Of a DNA stretch of 64,000 nucleotides, positions 26,341 through 36,000 are shown in pieces (the first letter of the stretch is position 1; the number at the start of each line of letters is the position of its first letter). The notes under the pieces are model-generated. The model was not told the DNA's origin. It searched no databases and saw nothing but the letters and a program-made list of their open reading frames with translations. Position numbers and translations under genes: made by a program. The stretch comes from CAVSLM01 sp963728895 (GTDB taxonomy: Bacteria; Pseudomonadota; Gammaproteobacteria; JBBQDK01), in contig CAVSLM010000002.1 of NCBI GenBank assembly GCA_963728895.1, positions 248,001 to 312,000 of the forward strand, in the 5' to 3' direction.

Positions 26341-28261
26341 GGCGCTACATGGGGGCATTGCCGCAGGCCTGCGCGGCGCCTGGGCGATCCTGTGCGGGCG
26401 TGCGGAGGGAACGCGAAACTATGGATCGCTACAATGACCGTGTCACTACACCGGGAAGCGCCATGGTATCAGCACACACGTTCTCGAGCTCGAAGCAAGT
26501 CTGCACATCGGGTCCGCGGGGCACAGACGCTATCGATTGCGGCCTCGGCTTCCCGTCCCGCACCACCATCCACAAGTGCATGGTCGAGGGACCGACCGGC
26601 GCCGCGACCCGCCGCACACCGGGCCCGACCCCACTCCCATCGGCACCCCATCACCGAGATCGTCGAGCGGTCACATCTCGGTGCGCTCGCGAGCAGCGTC
26701 ACGTCATTACGATACACCTGCACGCGGCATCGATCGCCGACAAGGCGCACGATCTGCGACTGCGGACGCTCGGCTACCATGGCCGTCTCTGCGTGGGAAT
26801 GGCGATGCTGGGGTAGATGAAAACGATGGGATCGCTGAGGGTTACGAAGTAGTCGGTGAGATCAGGCAGGCATCTTTCTCGTGCGACTATCCGCAATTGG
26901 GGGGCTGAGGTCAGAACGTTGACTACCTGCAGTCGCAATGGATACGCGAACACCTGACCTTCGTGGCGGAACGGCGTGTTGTCGGAAATTGGAGTGAAGC
27001 GTGTAGGACAAAGCACTGTAACTTTGGAAAGGGTAATCGGAATCTGCAGGGGCAACAATGCGGTCGCCATAGCATACATTGAGGGAGAACTTGTTGCTGA
27101 TCTAGGCTGCCAGAAAATCGCCGGCACAAAATAAAGAAACGCGTTTGAACTTTTGCGTTCAAGAGGAAAGCTCGCGCATGAGCGCGTTGGCGCACCACGA
27201 TGCGCTAAGATTTCACGCAATGCTGGTCAGGATGCGCTGAAAGATGGAAACTATCGGTAGAAAATCACTCGCTGTCAGAGCGTAGATCTGTCGCAATGGT
27301 ATCGTGTACCGGGATAGGCACTTGAACCCTTTCAATACGCGGAAGCATATGGCAGTGTCATGTCGGCATCGTTCCGCAAGCTGAGCTTAAGAATACTCGA
27401 CGATTCAGTCGCGAGATGACACATGAATGTCTTTCGGATACGTACTCGATGTAGAGCCATGCGGTCATAGTCTAGACGGCGCCTGGATGAAGAAGACTCG
27501 GCCATCTCTGCACGAAGGTCTGCTTCAAATATCGGCTCAGATTTACCGATTGACCAAACCTCGCTTTATACGTTTCCGGGTAACCGCGGGGAGCATTGGG
27601 CCGATCTGGGTCGGCGTTTACCACAACGTAGAGATCCCGGCGCTTGAAGAACTGGTGTTAGGAAGTCGATGGCGCAGTCGGAAAGGATTCACATGGACGA
27701 CTATCACTAAGTTGATGTCGAAAAAGCGCAAACCCGCCTTTCGCACAACAGACCAGCACTGGCAGGTAGCGGTAACGAAACGGCTGCTCAGTAATAGCCG
27801 TAAGCATGAATTCGATAGCATTAACGCCGGGGTGATCATTGGACGGTCTCAAACGCCGAAAGGATGCATATGCTGCTCGCGTAGTACCCAGCGGTTCGGG
27901 AATGGCTGCCGCACGTGCACTCGCTGATATCTGATATTGTTGACTGCGAGGTAGTTAGCTTGTCGAAAGCACGTAGGAGAAGCCTCGAACAGCTGTTAGT
28001 GGCTACAAGTACCGCCGCCACAGCTGCTGTGTCGATCAGCATCGGCTCGAAGGTACTGCAAATCTGCCTTCGCGTGTTGGTGAACATAATATGCATTATG
28101 CATTATCGGATATAACTGCGCGACGGCTTGAGCAACCGCGGCGACGCCATTTGTGATCCCGCCCGCTCTACTCAGGTGATTGCGACCAGCTGTTACCCCA
28201 AATGTTACCCCGTTGCCGACCACCAGCGGACTGGTGTCTCAACGTAAGCTACTTGTTTCTT
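26341..28261. other. AT-richer, gene-poor right end of the integrated element
   Basis: About 1.9 kb. From about 26820 the base composition is clearly lower in GC than the rest of the window, and no long frame has a recognisable product. The right end next to the tRNA is where prophages and satellites often carry cargo such as defence genes. Here the cargo seems degraded. One longer frame (27427-27927) is listed separately. Confidence 0.5.
27427..27927 (+). CDS. Doubtful hypothetical protein in the AT-richer region
   Basis: An open frame of 166 residues with some protein-like stretches (GSIGPIWVGVYHNVEIPALE, RSRKGFTWTTITKLMSKKRK). It has no strong ribosome-binding site, no known motif, and a Cys/Arg-rich end that looks non-coding. 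It may be a remnant of element cargo. Confidence 0.25.
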   Translation: MSFGYVLDVEPCGHSLDGAWMKKTRPSLHEGLLQISAQIYRLTKPRFIRFRVTAGSIGPIWVGVYHNVEIPALEELVLGSRWRSRKGFTWTTITKLMSKKRKPAFRTTDQHWQVAVTKRLLSNSRKHEFDSINAGVIIGRSQTPKGCICCSRSTQRFGNGCRTCTR

Positions 28262-28338
<77 letters not shown>

Positions 28339-28424
28339 TGACGGGGGGAGTATAAGGAATGGGTAGTGGTGAGACAACTTGGCGCAGGGCGGCAGCCCTG
28401 CGCTTCAGGGTAACGCTGGAGGCA

Positions 28425-28862
28425 TCAGGAACCTTGACTGTTACGCACGCGGACGATGACGTCGACGCCTTGCGCCACGGTGCCATCCGGCAGCTTGGGC
28501 AGGCCTTCGATGGTTACCTGGTCGGCTTCGATGTCTGTGAGCGTGCCCGTGTCTACGTTGTAGAAATGATGATGCGCGGTGGTATTGGGATCGTAGAACA
28601 CGCGCTGCGGATCGACGATGACCTCGCGAATGAGGCCCTTGCTTGCGAACAGCCCCAGGGTGTTGTACACGGTCGCCTTGGAAACCAGTGAGCTTTCGCG
28701 GTTCACCATCGCGAGCACCTGATCGGCGGAAAGGTGCTGGGGCCGCGAGCACAGCGCTTGTGCGATCTCCACCCGCTGTTGCGTCGGGATGATGTCATGC
28801 GACCGAAGCAGCTCCGTGACTTCGGCCTTGTCGAGGTTTACCGTGTGACTCTTGTGGGACAT
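28425..28862 (-). CDS. Fur-family transcriptional regulator (PerR/Irr-like)
   Basis: A 145-residue metal-dependent repressor. The N-terminal winged helix (IPTQQRVEIAQALCSRPQHLSADQVLAMV ... SKATVYNTLGLFASKGLIREV) is followed by a dimerisation domain with HHHFYNVDTGTLTDI. The CxxC zinc pairs of Fur are absent, as in Irr-like and some PerR-like members. The start at 28862 is supported by protein similarity to the family N-terminus. A 9-bp inverted repeat (TGATCCAAG/CTTGGATCA) flanks its leader. The metal or peroxide signal cannot be told from sequence. Confidence 0.85.
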   Translation of the reverse strand: MSHKSHTVNLDKAEVTELLRSHDIIPTQQRVEIAQALCSRPQHLSADQVLAMVNRESSLVSKATVYNTLGLFASKGLIREVIVDPQRVFYDPNTTAHHHFYNVDTGTLTDIEADQVTIEGLPKLPDGTVAQGVDVIVRVRNSQGS

Positions 28863-28920
28863 GATCCAAGTATAGGGAAAGTCTTCACTCGAAGTCCATA
28901 AGCAAAATCTTCTTGGATCA
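28862..28920 (-). promoter_or_regulatory. Leader of the Fur-family gene: inverted repeat and possible -10
   Basis: TGATCCAAG (28862-28870) and CTTGGATCA (28912-28920) form a perfect 9-bp inverted repeat, 41 bases apart, around the likely promoter. On the minus strand TATACT (about 28869-28874) could be the -10; no good -35 was found. Self-regulation through the repeat is a guess. Confidence 0.35.
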
Positions 28921-29113
28921 AGCGCTACCGCCCCTCCCAGCGGGTTATTGACCCGGCGCGCATCGCATTCCGCGCCACAGCTCGGCCGCTCCACTGTGCA
29001 AGGCAAGTGATCCACGGCCACGCGCCGCAGGTGCAATGTGCGCCGGAAGCCTCGTTCCATCGAGGCGGCTGGATCCCGTGGACGGATCTCTTGCTCGGCA
29101 GGGCATAACGAAA

Positions 29114-30232
29114 TCAGCGTCTTGCAGAATTCGTAGCGCCCTCCCCCGCGCGAGCACGCCCAAGGGCATACGGCGAAGGATCGACAATGGGCGTGCGACC
29201 GGTCACCAGATCGGCAACGAGACGCGCCGACCCGGGACCCAGCACCACCCCATTGCGGAAGTGACCGGCGTTGACAAACAGGCCCTGAAGTGAAGGATGC
29301 CCTCCGACGTAGGGCACGCCAGTCGGGGAGCCGGGACGCAGCCCTGACCAGTGCTGCTCTATGTTGTACCGTGCAAGCGAAGGGACCAGCGCCAGGGCTG
29401 CGTCACGTAGCTCGCGCAGAGCCGCTGGCGTGGTGGACTTGTCGAAGCCCACGTGCTCCAGGGTGCTCCCCGCAAGGATGCGGCCGTCGCGGCGTGGGAT
29501 CAGGTAGTGATCGCGAAAGAGCACGATTCGCTTGAGTGCCTCCGGTTCAGCACGGAACAGGATCATCTGTCCGCGGACCGGCGCCACGTCGACCTCACAG
29601 CCCGTCGTCTTCAGTAGCTTGGCGCTCCAGGCTCCACCGGCGACCACGACGGCATCGGCGCCGATCTTCTCCTTTCCCGCATGCACCCCGACGATCCGCT
29701 CTCCCTGCGCCACCAGCCCGTCCGCCTCGGTATGCTCGTGTATGTCGACGCCGTCGGCCAGCAGTGCCGCTTTGAGCACCCGTACGAGGCGCGGATTGCG
29801 GACCTGCGCGATGTCCGGCATCCACAGCGCGCTACGCCCGGTCTCCTCCAGCGCCGGCTCGCACTCGCGCACTCGTGTCGGCTCCAGGACCTCGACGCGC
29901 TTTCCTTGCCCGGCCCATTCCAACGCTGCGGCGCGTTCCTCCTCGTCCAGAATCAACAGGCCGCTGCGGATCCATTCCGGATCGATACCGGTCTGCTCGC
30001 GAAGCTCTCGGGCCAGCGTCTCGAACTCTGCCTGGCTCCAGCTCACCAGTGCATCGACTGCGGCCGGATAGCGCCACGGATAAAGCGGCGAGAGTATGCC
30101 CCCGCCGGCCCAGGATGCTTCGCGCCCGGTCTCGCCGCGCTCAAGCAGACAGACCTCCACACCCGAGCGACGCAGCTCGCGCGCGGTCAGCATGCCGCTG
30201 ATTCCTCCGCCGATCACTACGCACTTTTGCAT
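29114..30232 (-). CDS. thiO: Glycine oxidase / D-amino-acid oxidase-like FAD enzyme
   Basis: A 372-residue FAD-dependent amine oxidase. The dinucleotide motif VVIGGGISGMLTARELRRSG is at residue 5 and is followed by LLERGETGREASWAGGGIL, as in ThiO/DadA enzymes. The C-terminal FAD contacts WSGLRPGSPTGVPYVGG and VNAGHFRNGVVLGPGSARLVADL are present. ThiO oxidises glycine to the imine used for the thiazole of thiamine. No other thi gene is near, so D-amino-acid oxidation is an alternative. In Pseudomonas a gene of this type also stands next to fimT. The start was set at MQKCVVIGGG. Confidence 0.88.
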   Translation of the reverse strand: MQKCVVIGGGISGMLTARELRRSGVEVCLLERGETGREASWAGGGILSPLYPWRYPAAVDALVSWSQAEFETLARELREQTGIDPEWIRSGLLILDEEERAAALEWAGQGKRVEVLEPTRVRECEPALEETGRSALWMPDIAQVRNPRLVRVLKAALLADGVDIHEHTEADGLVAQGERIVGVHAGKEKIGADAVVVAGGAWSAKLLKTTGCEVDVAPVRGQMILFRAEPEALKRIVLFRDHYLIPRRDGRILAGSTLEHVGFDKSTTPAALRELRDAALALVPSLARYNIEQHWSGLRPGSPTGVPYVGGHPSLQGLFVNAGHFRNGVVLGPGSARLVADLVTGRTPIVDPSPYALGRARAGEGATNSARR

Positions 30233-30431
30233 GCTGTTGGAACCCGTGTCCGATCCTGCTCGGTCGACGCCCATGACCCAGGGACGGCGTCCCTCACCGC
30301 TAACGATAACGCACCGCACTTGGCCGTGCCACGTGTCCGGCGCGTGCCCCAACCTCCGTTCGTCGGGAAAATTGTACGTTTCGTCGGATTTTCGTTGCGA
30401 TTCTCACCCACCCTGAGTTATACGGAGCCCC

Positions 30432-30941
30432 ATGAAGCAGAACCGCGGATTTACACTGATCGAGCTGATGGTGGCACTTGCCGTCGGCGTGTTGCTGCTT
30501 GTGGTCGGGATCCCGAGCTTTCGCAGCACCATTCAGAACTACCGGATCACGACCCAGGCCAACGAGTTCCTCGGTGCGCTCAACCTCGCGCGCGGCGAAG
30601 CGGTGAAGCGCAATACCGTGGTTCGCATCACGGCATTGGACGCCACGGATGCGGCCAACGAATGGGGCCAGGGCTGGCGCGTGTGGGTCGACAGCAACGG
30701 CAACGGCGCCTACGACGCGGGAGAAGAGATTCGGGTGAGCTCCGCGCTGAGCGGCAGCAGCACGCTGGATAGCGTCGAAAACGTCTCCGAGATCCAGTTC
30801 CTTGCAACCGGTTTCCTCAACATCGCGGCGGGCACCACGCTGCAGTTTCAGCTTCGAATTCCAGATTGTACTGGTGATCAGGGACGCGACATCACGCTGG
30901 TGCCCACCGGCCGCGCCAACTCCGCCAAAGTGACCTGCTGA
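30432..30941 (+). CDS. fimT: Type IV minor pilin FimT/FimU (GspH family)
   Basis: A 169-residue prepilin. The short basic leader MKQNRG precedes the prepilin peptidase site and FTLIELMVALAVGVLLLVVGIPS, with Glu at +5. A GspH-like globular domain follows (AALNLARGEAVKRNTVV-type segment, WGQGWRVWVDSNGNG). A late Cys pair (PDCTG ... KVTC) may form the C-terminal disulfide. It is the first gene of the operon fimT-pilV-pilW-pilX-pilY1-pilE, which builds the pilus-priming complex. FimT versus FimU cannot be told apart with certainty; only one GspH-type gene is present here. Confidence 0.9.
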   Translation: MKQNRGFTLIELMVALAVGVLLLVVGIPSFRSTIQNYRITTQANEFLGALNLARGEAVKRNTVVRITALDATDAANEWGQGWRVWVDSNGNGAYDAGEEIRVSSALSGSSTLDSVENVSEIQFLATGFLNIAAGTTLQFQLRIPDCTGDQGRDITLVPTGRANSAKVTC

Positions 30942-30951
30942 GGATCGTGCC

Positions 30952-31485
30952 GTGAGACCTGATTCGCCCGGTCGCAACATCCGCCGCATGGGCGGCTTCA
31001 CCCTCATGGAAGTTCTTATCGCCATGGTGGTACTGTCCATCGGCCTCCTGGGGCTCGCGGGACTGCAGGCAGCGGGCCTGCGCAACAATCACAGCGCCTA
31101 TCTGCGTAGTCAGGCAACCATACTCGCATACGACATGGCGGACCGGGTCCGCGCCAATCTGGATCACGGCGCTGGCGTGGTCGACCCGGCCCACTTTTAC
31201 GACGATCCTACCCCGACCCAGAACGCCAACTGCGTGGGCAGCGCCGGCTGTACCCAGGCGCAGATGGCCCAGCACGATGCATATGAGTGGACGCAGGCGC
31301 TCGCCGCGGCGCTGCCGAGCGGACAGGGCGTCGTCTGTCTGGACTCAACACCGGCCGACGGCGACGACGCAGCCAGCCCCGAGTGCGATGGCGGTGGCAA
31401 TCTGTACGCCATCAAGGTCTGGTGGGACGACGACCGCGACGGCAGCGTCGACGATGATCGCTTCGTGGTGAGCTTCCGCCCATGA
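30952..31485 (+). CDS. pilV: Type IV minor pilin PilV
   Basis: A 177-residue prepilin with leader and site MGG/FTLMEVLIAMVVLSIGLLGLA. The GLLGLAGLQ helix and the following NNHSAYLRSQATILAYDMADRVRAN are typical of PilV. The C-terminal part carries KVWWDDDRDGSVDD. The start codon is GTG at 30952 with GAGGA upstream. The end overlaps the pilW start by four bases (ATGA), so the two are coupled. PilV joins PilW, PilX and the fimT product in the pilus tip complex with PilY1. Confidence 0.92.
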   Translation: MRPDSPGRNIRRMGGFTLMEVLIAMVVLSIGLLGLAGLQAAGLRNNHSAYLRSQATILAYDMADRVRANLDHGAGVVDPAHFYDDPTPTQNANCVGSAGCTQAQMAQHDAYEWTQALAAALPSGQGVVCLDSTPADGDDAASPECDGGGNLYAIKVWWDDDRDGSVDDDRFVVSFRP

Positions 31486-32393
31486 CCCGGTTCATCGGCA
31501 ACGCACAGCGACCCGCCGCTCAGCGCGGACTGACGGTGGTGGAGTTGATGGTCGCCGTCACCATCAGTCTGGTGCTGCTTGCCGGTCTGATTCAGATCCT
31601 GGCTTCCAGCCGACAGGCCTACCGGGTACAGGAAGCGGCCTCCCGCTTGCAGGAGAATGGTCGCTTCGCGGTCGATTTCCTGGCGCGCGATCTGCGCATG
31701 GCCGACTTCTGGGGCTGCGTGCCCGATCTGTCGGAGGTCACCAACAATCTGCCACCACCACCCGCCACCGGTTATATCAATTTCGGGGCTGGCGGGATCG
31801 GCGGAACGAACGGCGCAAGCGGCGCACCGGACAGCGTCACCATTCGCGAGGCGTATGCGGGAAGCATTCGCGTCACCGGGGTCTCCGGGCCCGCGAGCAT
31901 CCCGGTCGCGAGTACCGCCAACCTCCAGCACAACGAAGTCGTCATCGTGAGTGACTGCTCCCATGCCGACGTGTTCCGGATCACCAACACCGATCCGGTA
32001 ACTACGCCACTGATCCCGAATACCAACCTGTCCAAGAACTACAACACCGATGCCCAGGTGTACCAGGCACGCGAGCTCACCTACTCCGTCGGTGCCAATG
32101 CTGACGGTGATCCGGTCCTGCAGCGCAACGACGGCGGCGGCAATGTGGATCTGGTGGAAGGCGTCGAAGACATGCAGATCGTGTACGGCGAGGACACCGA
32201 CGGCGACGGCGCGCCTAACCGTTATGTGCCCATCGGTACCGCCGGGCTGGATCTGACGCGCGTAGTCAGCCTGCGGGTCACGCTGACGGTGCGTTCCCTG
32301 GAAGACAACATCGTGCCGGCCATCAATTCGGGGGACAGGCGGCTGCGTCGCACGTTCACGACCACCGTGTCGTTGCGCAATCGGCTCGGCTGA
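31482..32393 (+). CDS. pilW: Type IV pilus assembly protein PilW
   Basis: A 303-residue minor pilin. The prepilin motif RGLTVVELMVAVTISLVLLAGLIQILASSRQAYRVQEA has Glu at +5, and SRLQENGRFAVDFLARDLRMADFWGC follows, typical of PilW. The long C-terminal domain includes LVEGVEDMQIVYGEDTDGDGAPNRYVP and VVSLRVTLTVRS. It belongs to the tip-initiation complex. It overlaps pilV by four bases. The acidic TDGDGAPN stretch could bind calcium, which is only a guess. Confidence 0.92.
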   Translation: MTRFIGNAQRPAAQRGLTVVELMVAVTISLVLLAGLIQILASSRQAYRVQEAASRLQENGRFAVDFLARDLRMADFWGCVPDLSEVTNNLPPPPATGYINFGAGGIGGTNGASGAPDSVTIREAYAGSIRVTGVSGPASIPVASTANLQHNEVVIVSDCSHADVFRITNTDPVTTPLIPNTNLSKNYNTDAQVYQARELTYSVGANADGDPVLQRNDGGGNVDLVEGVEDMQIVYGEDTDGDGAPNRYVPIGTAGLDLTRVVSLRVTLTVRSLEDNIVPAINSGDRRLRRTFTTTVSLRNRLG

Positions 32394-32427
32394 TACACCC
32401 CCTGCGCCATAGACGGGAGCTTCCATC

Positions 32428-32952
32428 ATGAGATACTCGGACGGTAAACGACAACAGGGCGCGGTACTCGCGGTCGCACTGATCATCCTCCTGGCGCTCA
32501 CGCTGATCGGTATCACCGGCATGCAGACGACCACCCTCGAGGAGAAGATGGCAGGCAACCTGCGTGACCAGAATGTCGCTTTTCAGGCCGCGGAGGCGGC
32601 GCTGCGGGATGGAGAGGATCTCGTCGACGGATCGGTCTCCACTGCCGCGTTCGACGGTACCAACGGACTGTACGGCAGCGCCGACAGCCCGCCCGACTAC
32701 AGTCTCGCCGCCACCTGGACCGGCACCAACTCCCGCGCCTACACCGGATCGATTCCGGGCGCCACCACTGCGCCGCGCTATTTCATTCAGCACCTCGGGG
32801 CTGTCTCGGGGACGGGTGGCGCGCTAAACGTGAGAAGGTACGGGGGCCTTCGGCCAAACAATGTCGACGTGTTCCGCATTACCGCTCGGGGCACCGGTGG
32901 CAGCAACAATTCGCAGGTGGTTCTTCAAACTCACTTCGGCAAGCGGTTCTGA
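32428..32952 (+). CDS. pilX: Type IV pilus assembly protein PilX
   Basis: A 174-residue protein. The N-terminus GAVLAVALIILLALTLIGITGMQTTTLEEKMAGNLRDQNVAFQAAEAALRDGE is the characteristic PilX pattern, with ITGM in the hydrophobic helix and the AAEAAL segment. It lacks the Glu5 pattern of classical prepilins, as PilX often does. An SD-like GGGAG lies before the ATG. It follows pilW by 34 bases and precedes pilY1. PilX takes part in the minor-pilin complex that primes assembly. Confidence 0.9.
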   Translation: MRYSDGKRQQGAVLAVALIILLALTLIGITGMQTTTLEEKMAGNLRDQNVAFQAAEAALRDGEDLVDGSVSTAAFDGTNGLYGSADSPPDYSLAATWTGTNSRAYTGSIPGATTAPRYFIQHLGAVSGTGGALNVRRYGGLRPNNVDVFRITARGTGGSNNSQVVLQTHFGKRF

Positions 32953-33029
32953 AATACACGTCACCGCCGGTCGCAAGGCGTCACGACCCGGCCCACATCA
33001 AGCGTTTCGGGGCCTCTGAGGGTATCAAC

Positions 33030-36000
33030 ATGGGCAACAAGATCGCGAACAACCCCCACTTCCACGCGACTGCGCTGGTCGCTGCGGCGCTGCTTTACGC
33101 CGCGGGTGCCGCGGCCGCGCCCGGCAACCTGGCAAACTCGCCTCTTTTCACCGGCACCAGCGCCAAACCCAACATCCTGCTCGCCATCGACGACTCCGGG
33201 AGCATGGACTTCGAGGTGCTGTTCCCTTCGAATGATGGTGCGCTATGGTGGGAGAACACCTCGACGGTGCGCAGCTTCGTGGGGCAGCCCACAGCCGGTA
33301 AAGTCAACTTCGAAGCCGACGACAAGTACGTCTACCTGTTTCCCAATGGAACCGGAAACGGCAATCGCATCTATGCCGACTCCACGCACGACCACTTCGC
33401 CATTCCGCCGTTTGCGCAGTACGCGTTCGCGCGCAGTCCCGACTACAACAAGGCGTATTACGATCCGGCCGTCACCTACGAGCCCTGGTTGTCCTACGGC
33501 ACCACGAATTGGGGAGACATCGACCCCACCAGTGCGCCTTCGGATCCGAACTACGGGACGTACCGGTTCAATCTCACGGTGACTACGACCGATGCCGCCG
33601 CCGACACCAACAACTTCAGGTTCCGGCTGTTGACCGGCATGCGGATCCCCAAGAACACCCGCTACAAGAACTGGAGCACCGGCAACTGGACGACCGCCGC
33701 GGCCGATGTCACCATGACCTCGGATCAGAATGTAGCCATTCCCTATTACCCCGCCGTTTACTACGTCAAAACCACGACGGGCACCTACCAGCTTACCAGC
33801 ACCGGTGCGAGCAAGAGCTGCGGCGCCACACCCGACCCGGCCAACTACACCGCTTTCCATACCAGCCCGGGCACCTTCGTCAGCACCGACGTCGACGCAC
33901 TGGGACCGGATGGCGCCTGCCTGAAGAAGCACGTCATCGCGGCTGGCAGCGCCGAGATGCAGAATTTCGCCAACTGGTTCAGCTACTACCGCAAGCGCCA
34001 TCTGGCCCTGCGCGCGGGCATGCCTCCGGCGTTCGACGGCATGAGCGGCATCCGCACTGGCGTGTTCACCATCAACAACCGCAATACCGTGACCATGCGT
34101 GACTTCGATACGCAGAAGGACACGTTCTTCTCGGATCTTTTCGACATTCACGGCAACAGCGGCGGAACGCCGAATCGTGAAGCCCTGAAACACGCGGGCG
34201 ATCAATACAAGCGGACCGATGCCAATGCGCCGATCACCGAATCGTGCCAGAAGAACTTCACCATACTGTTCACTGACGGCTATGCGGTTACTGCGGATAC
34301 CGGCGTTGGCAACCAGGACGGGGACAAGGGCTCTCCCTACGCGGATACCTACGACCATACTCTGGCTGACATTGCCATGAAGTACTATACGGAGAACCTG
34401 CGTGCGGATATCAGCCCAACGGGCGACGTGCCAGTGCCCTCCGGCTGCAGCGTCAGCCCATTGGATCCCTCGCTCGACTGCAATACCAATCTGCACATGA
34501 ACACCTACGGGGTGGGTCTGGGGCAGTCCGGTACGATCTTCGGGCAAACCATTAGCGGCATCACCTACGACTCCGTCGCCAAGATCTATTCGAATCCGTT
34601 GGCGTGGCCCGACGCGAATGCCGACAGGGATCCGACGCAGATCGACGATCTGTACCACGCGGCGGTCAACGGCCGTGGCACCATGTCGAACGCCGATACA
34701 CCCGAGCAGTTGCGCGACCGCATGACCCAGGCACTGAAGTCCATCCTGGCCCAGGTAGGTTCGGCGGCATCCGTGACCTTCAACACCGGTGAGCTCGACA
34801 CCAACAGTGCGGTGTACCTGGCCCTGTTCGACTCCTCCCACTGGAGCGGTGATCTCCTGGCCTACGCGCTCAACTCCACCACCGGGGCGGTATCGAGCAC
34901 TGCGAGCTGGAGCGCCGCGACCCTGCTCGATGCACGAAATATCTCCAGCAACCCCCGCACGATCCTGACGCACGACGGCACCGAAGGGGTGGCGTTCCAG
35001 TGGGCCAATCTCACCGACGCACAGAAGAACGACCTGCGCACCAACTCGACGGGCGGAACCGATAGCGACACCATCGCCCAGGCGCGGTTGAACTATGTGC
35101 GTGGGAGCCGCGCGGACGAAGGTGCGGGCAACAACTTCCGGGTGCGTAGCAGCCGCCTCGGCGACATGGTGCATTCCAGTCCCGTGTTCGTCGGCAAGCC
35201 GGAGCTCGGTTGGCCGGACCACGCACCTTTCCCCAGCGCCAACGGCGAGCGCTACACTGATTTCAGGGATGCTCAGGCCAGCCGCACAGGGGTCATCTAT
35301 GCCGGCGCCAACGACGGTATGCTCCACGCCTTTCTTGCCGAAGACTCTTCGCTGGGCGCGGGCGACGGGGGCACCGAGCTGCTGGCCTACATCCCCAGCA
35401 GCCTGTTTTCGACCGCGGCCAACGAAGGTCTGCATGCCCTCACCGAAACCGACTACAGCCATCGCTTCTACGTCGACCTTCTGCCGACAGTGTCCGACGT
35501 GTATGTTAACGGGGAGTGGAAAACAGTACTGATCGGTGGCGAGCGTGCCGGTGGCCGTGGCATGTTCGCTCTGGACGTGACCGACCCAAGCCAGTTCGAC
35601 GAATCCAACGCCGACAGCCTGGTGCTGTGGGAGTTCAGCAGCGCCGATGATGCCGACCTCGGCTACACGTTCAGCATTCCCACTGTCGCGCTGACGAACG
35701 CCATCGACGGCTCCGGGAATCATCGCTGGGCCGTCATCTTCGGCAACGGCTACAACGATACGGGCTCCGGTGAGGCGACGCTGTACGTGCTCTTCCTGGA
35801 CGCCGACCTGTCCGACGGCTGGACGCTGAACACCGATTACCTGAAGTTCTCCACGGGCGCGGGTAGCCCGAGTGATCTCAACGGCCTGTCCACGCCGGCC
35901 GTCGTCGACCTCGACGGCAACGGCACCGCCGACCGTGTCTATGCCGGTGACCTGCAGGGGCACATGTGGGCCTTCGACCTCTGCAACGAGAGCTCGGGAG

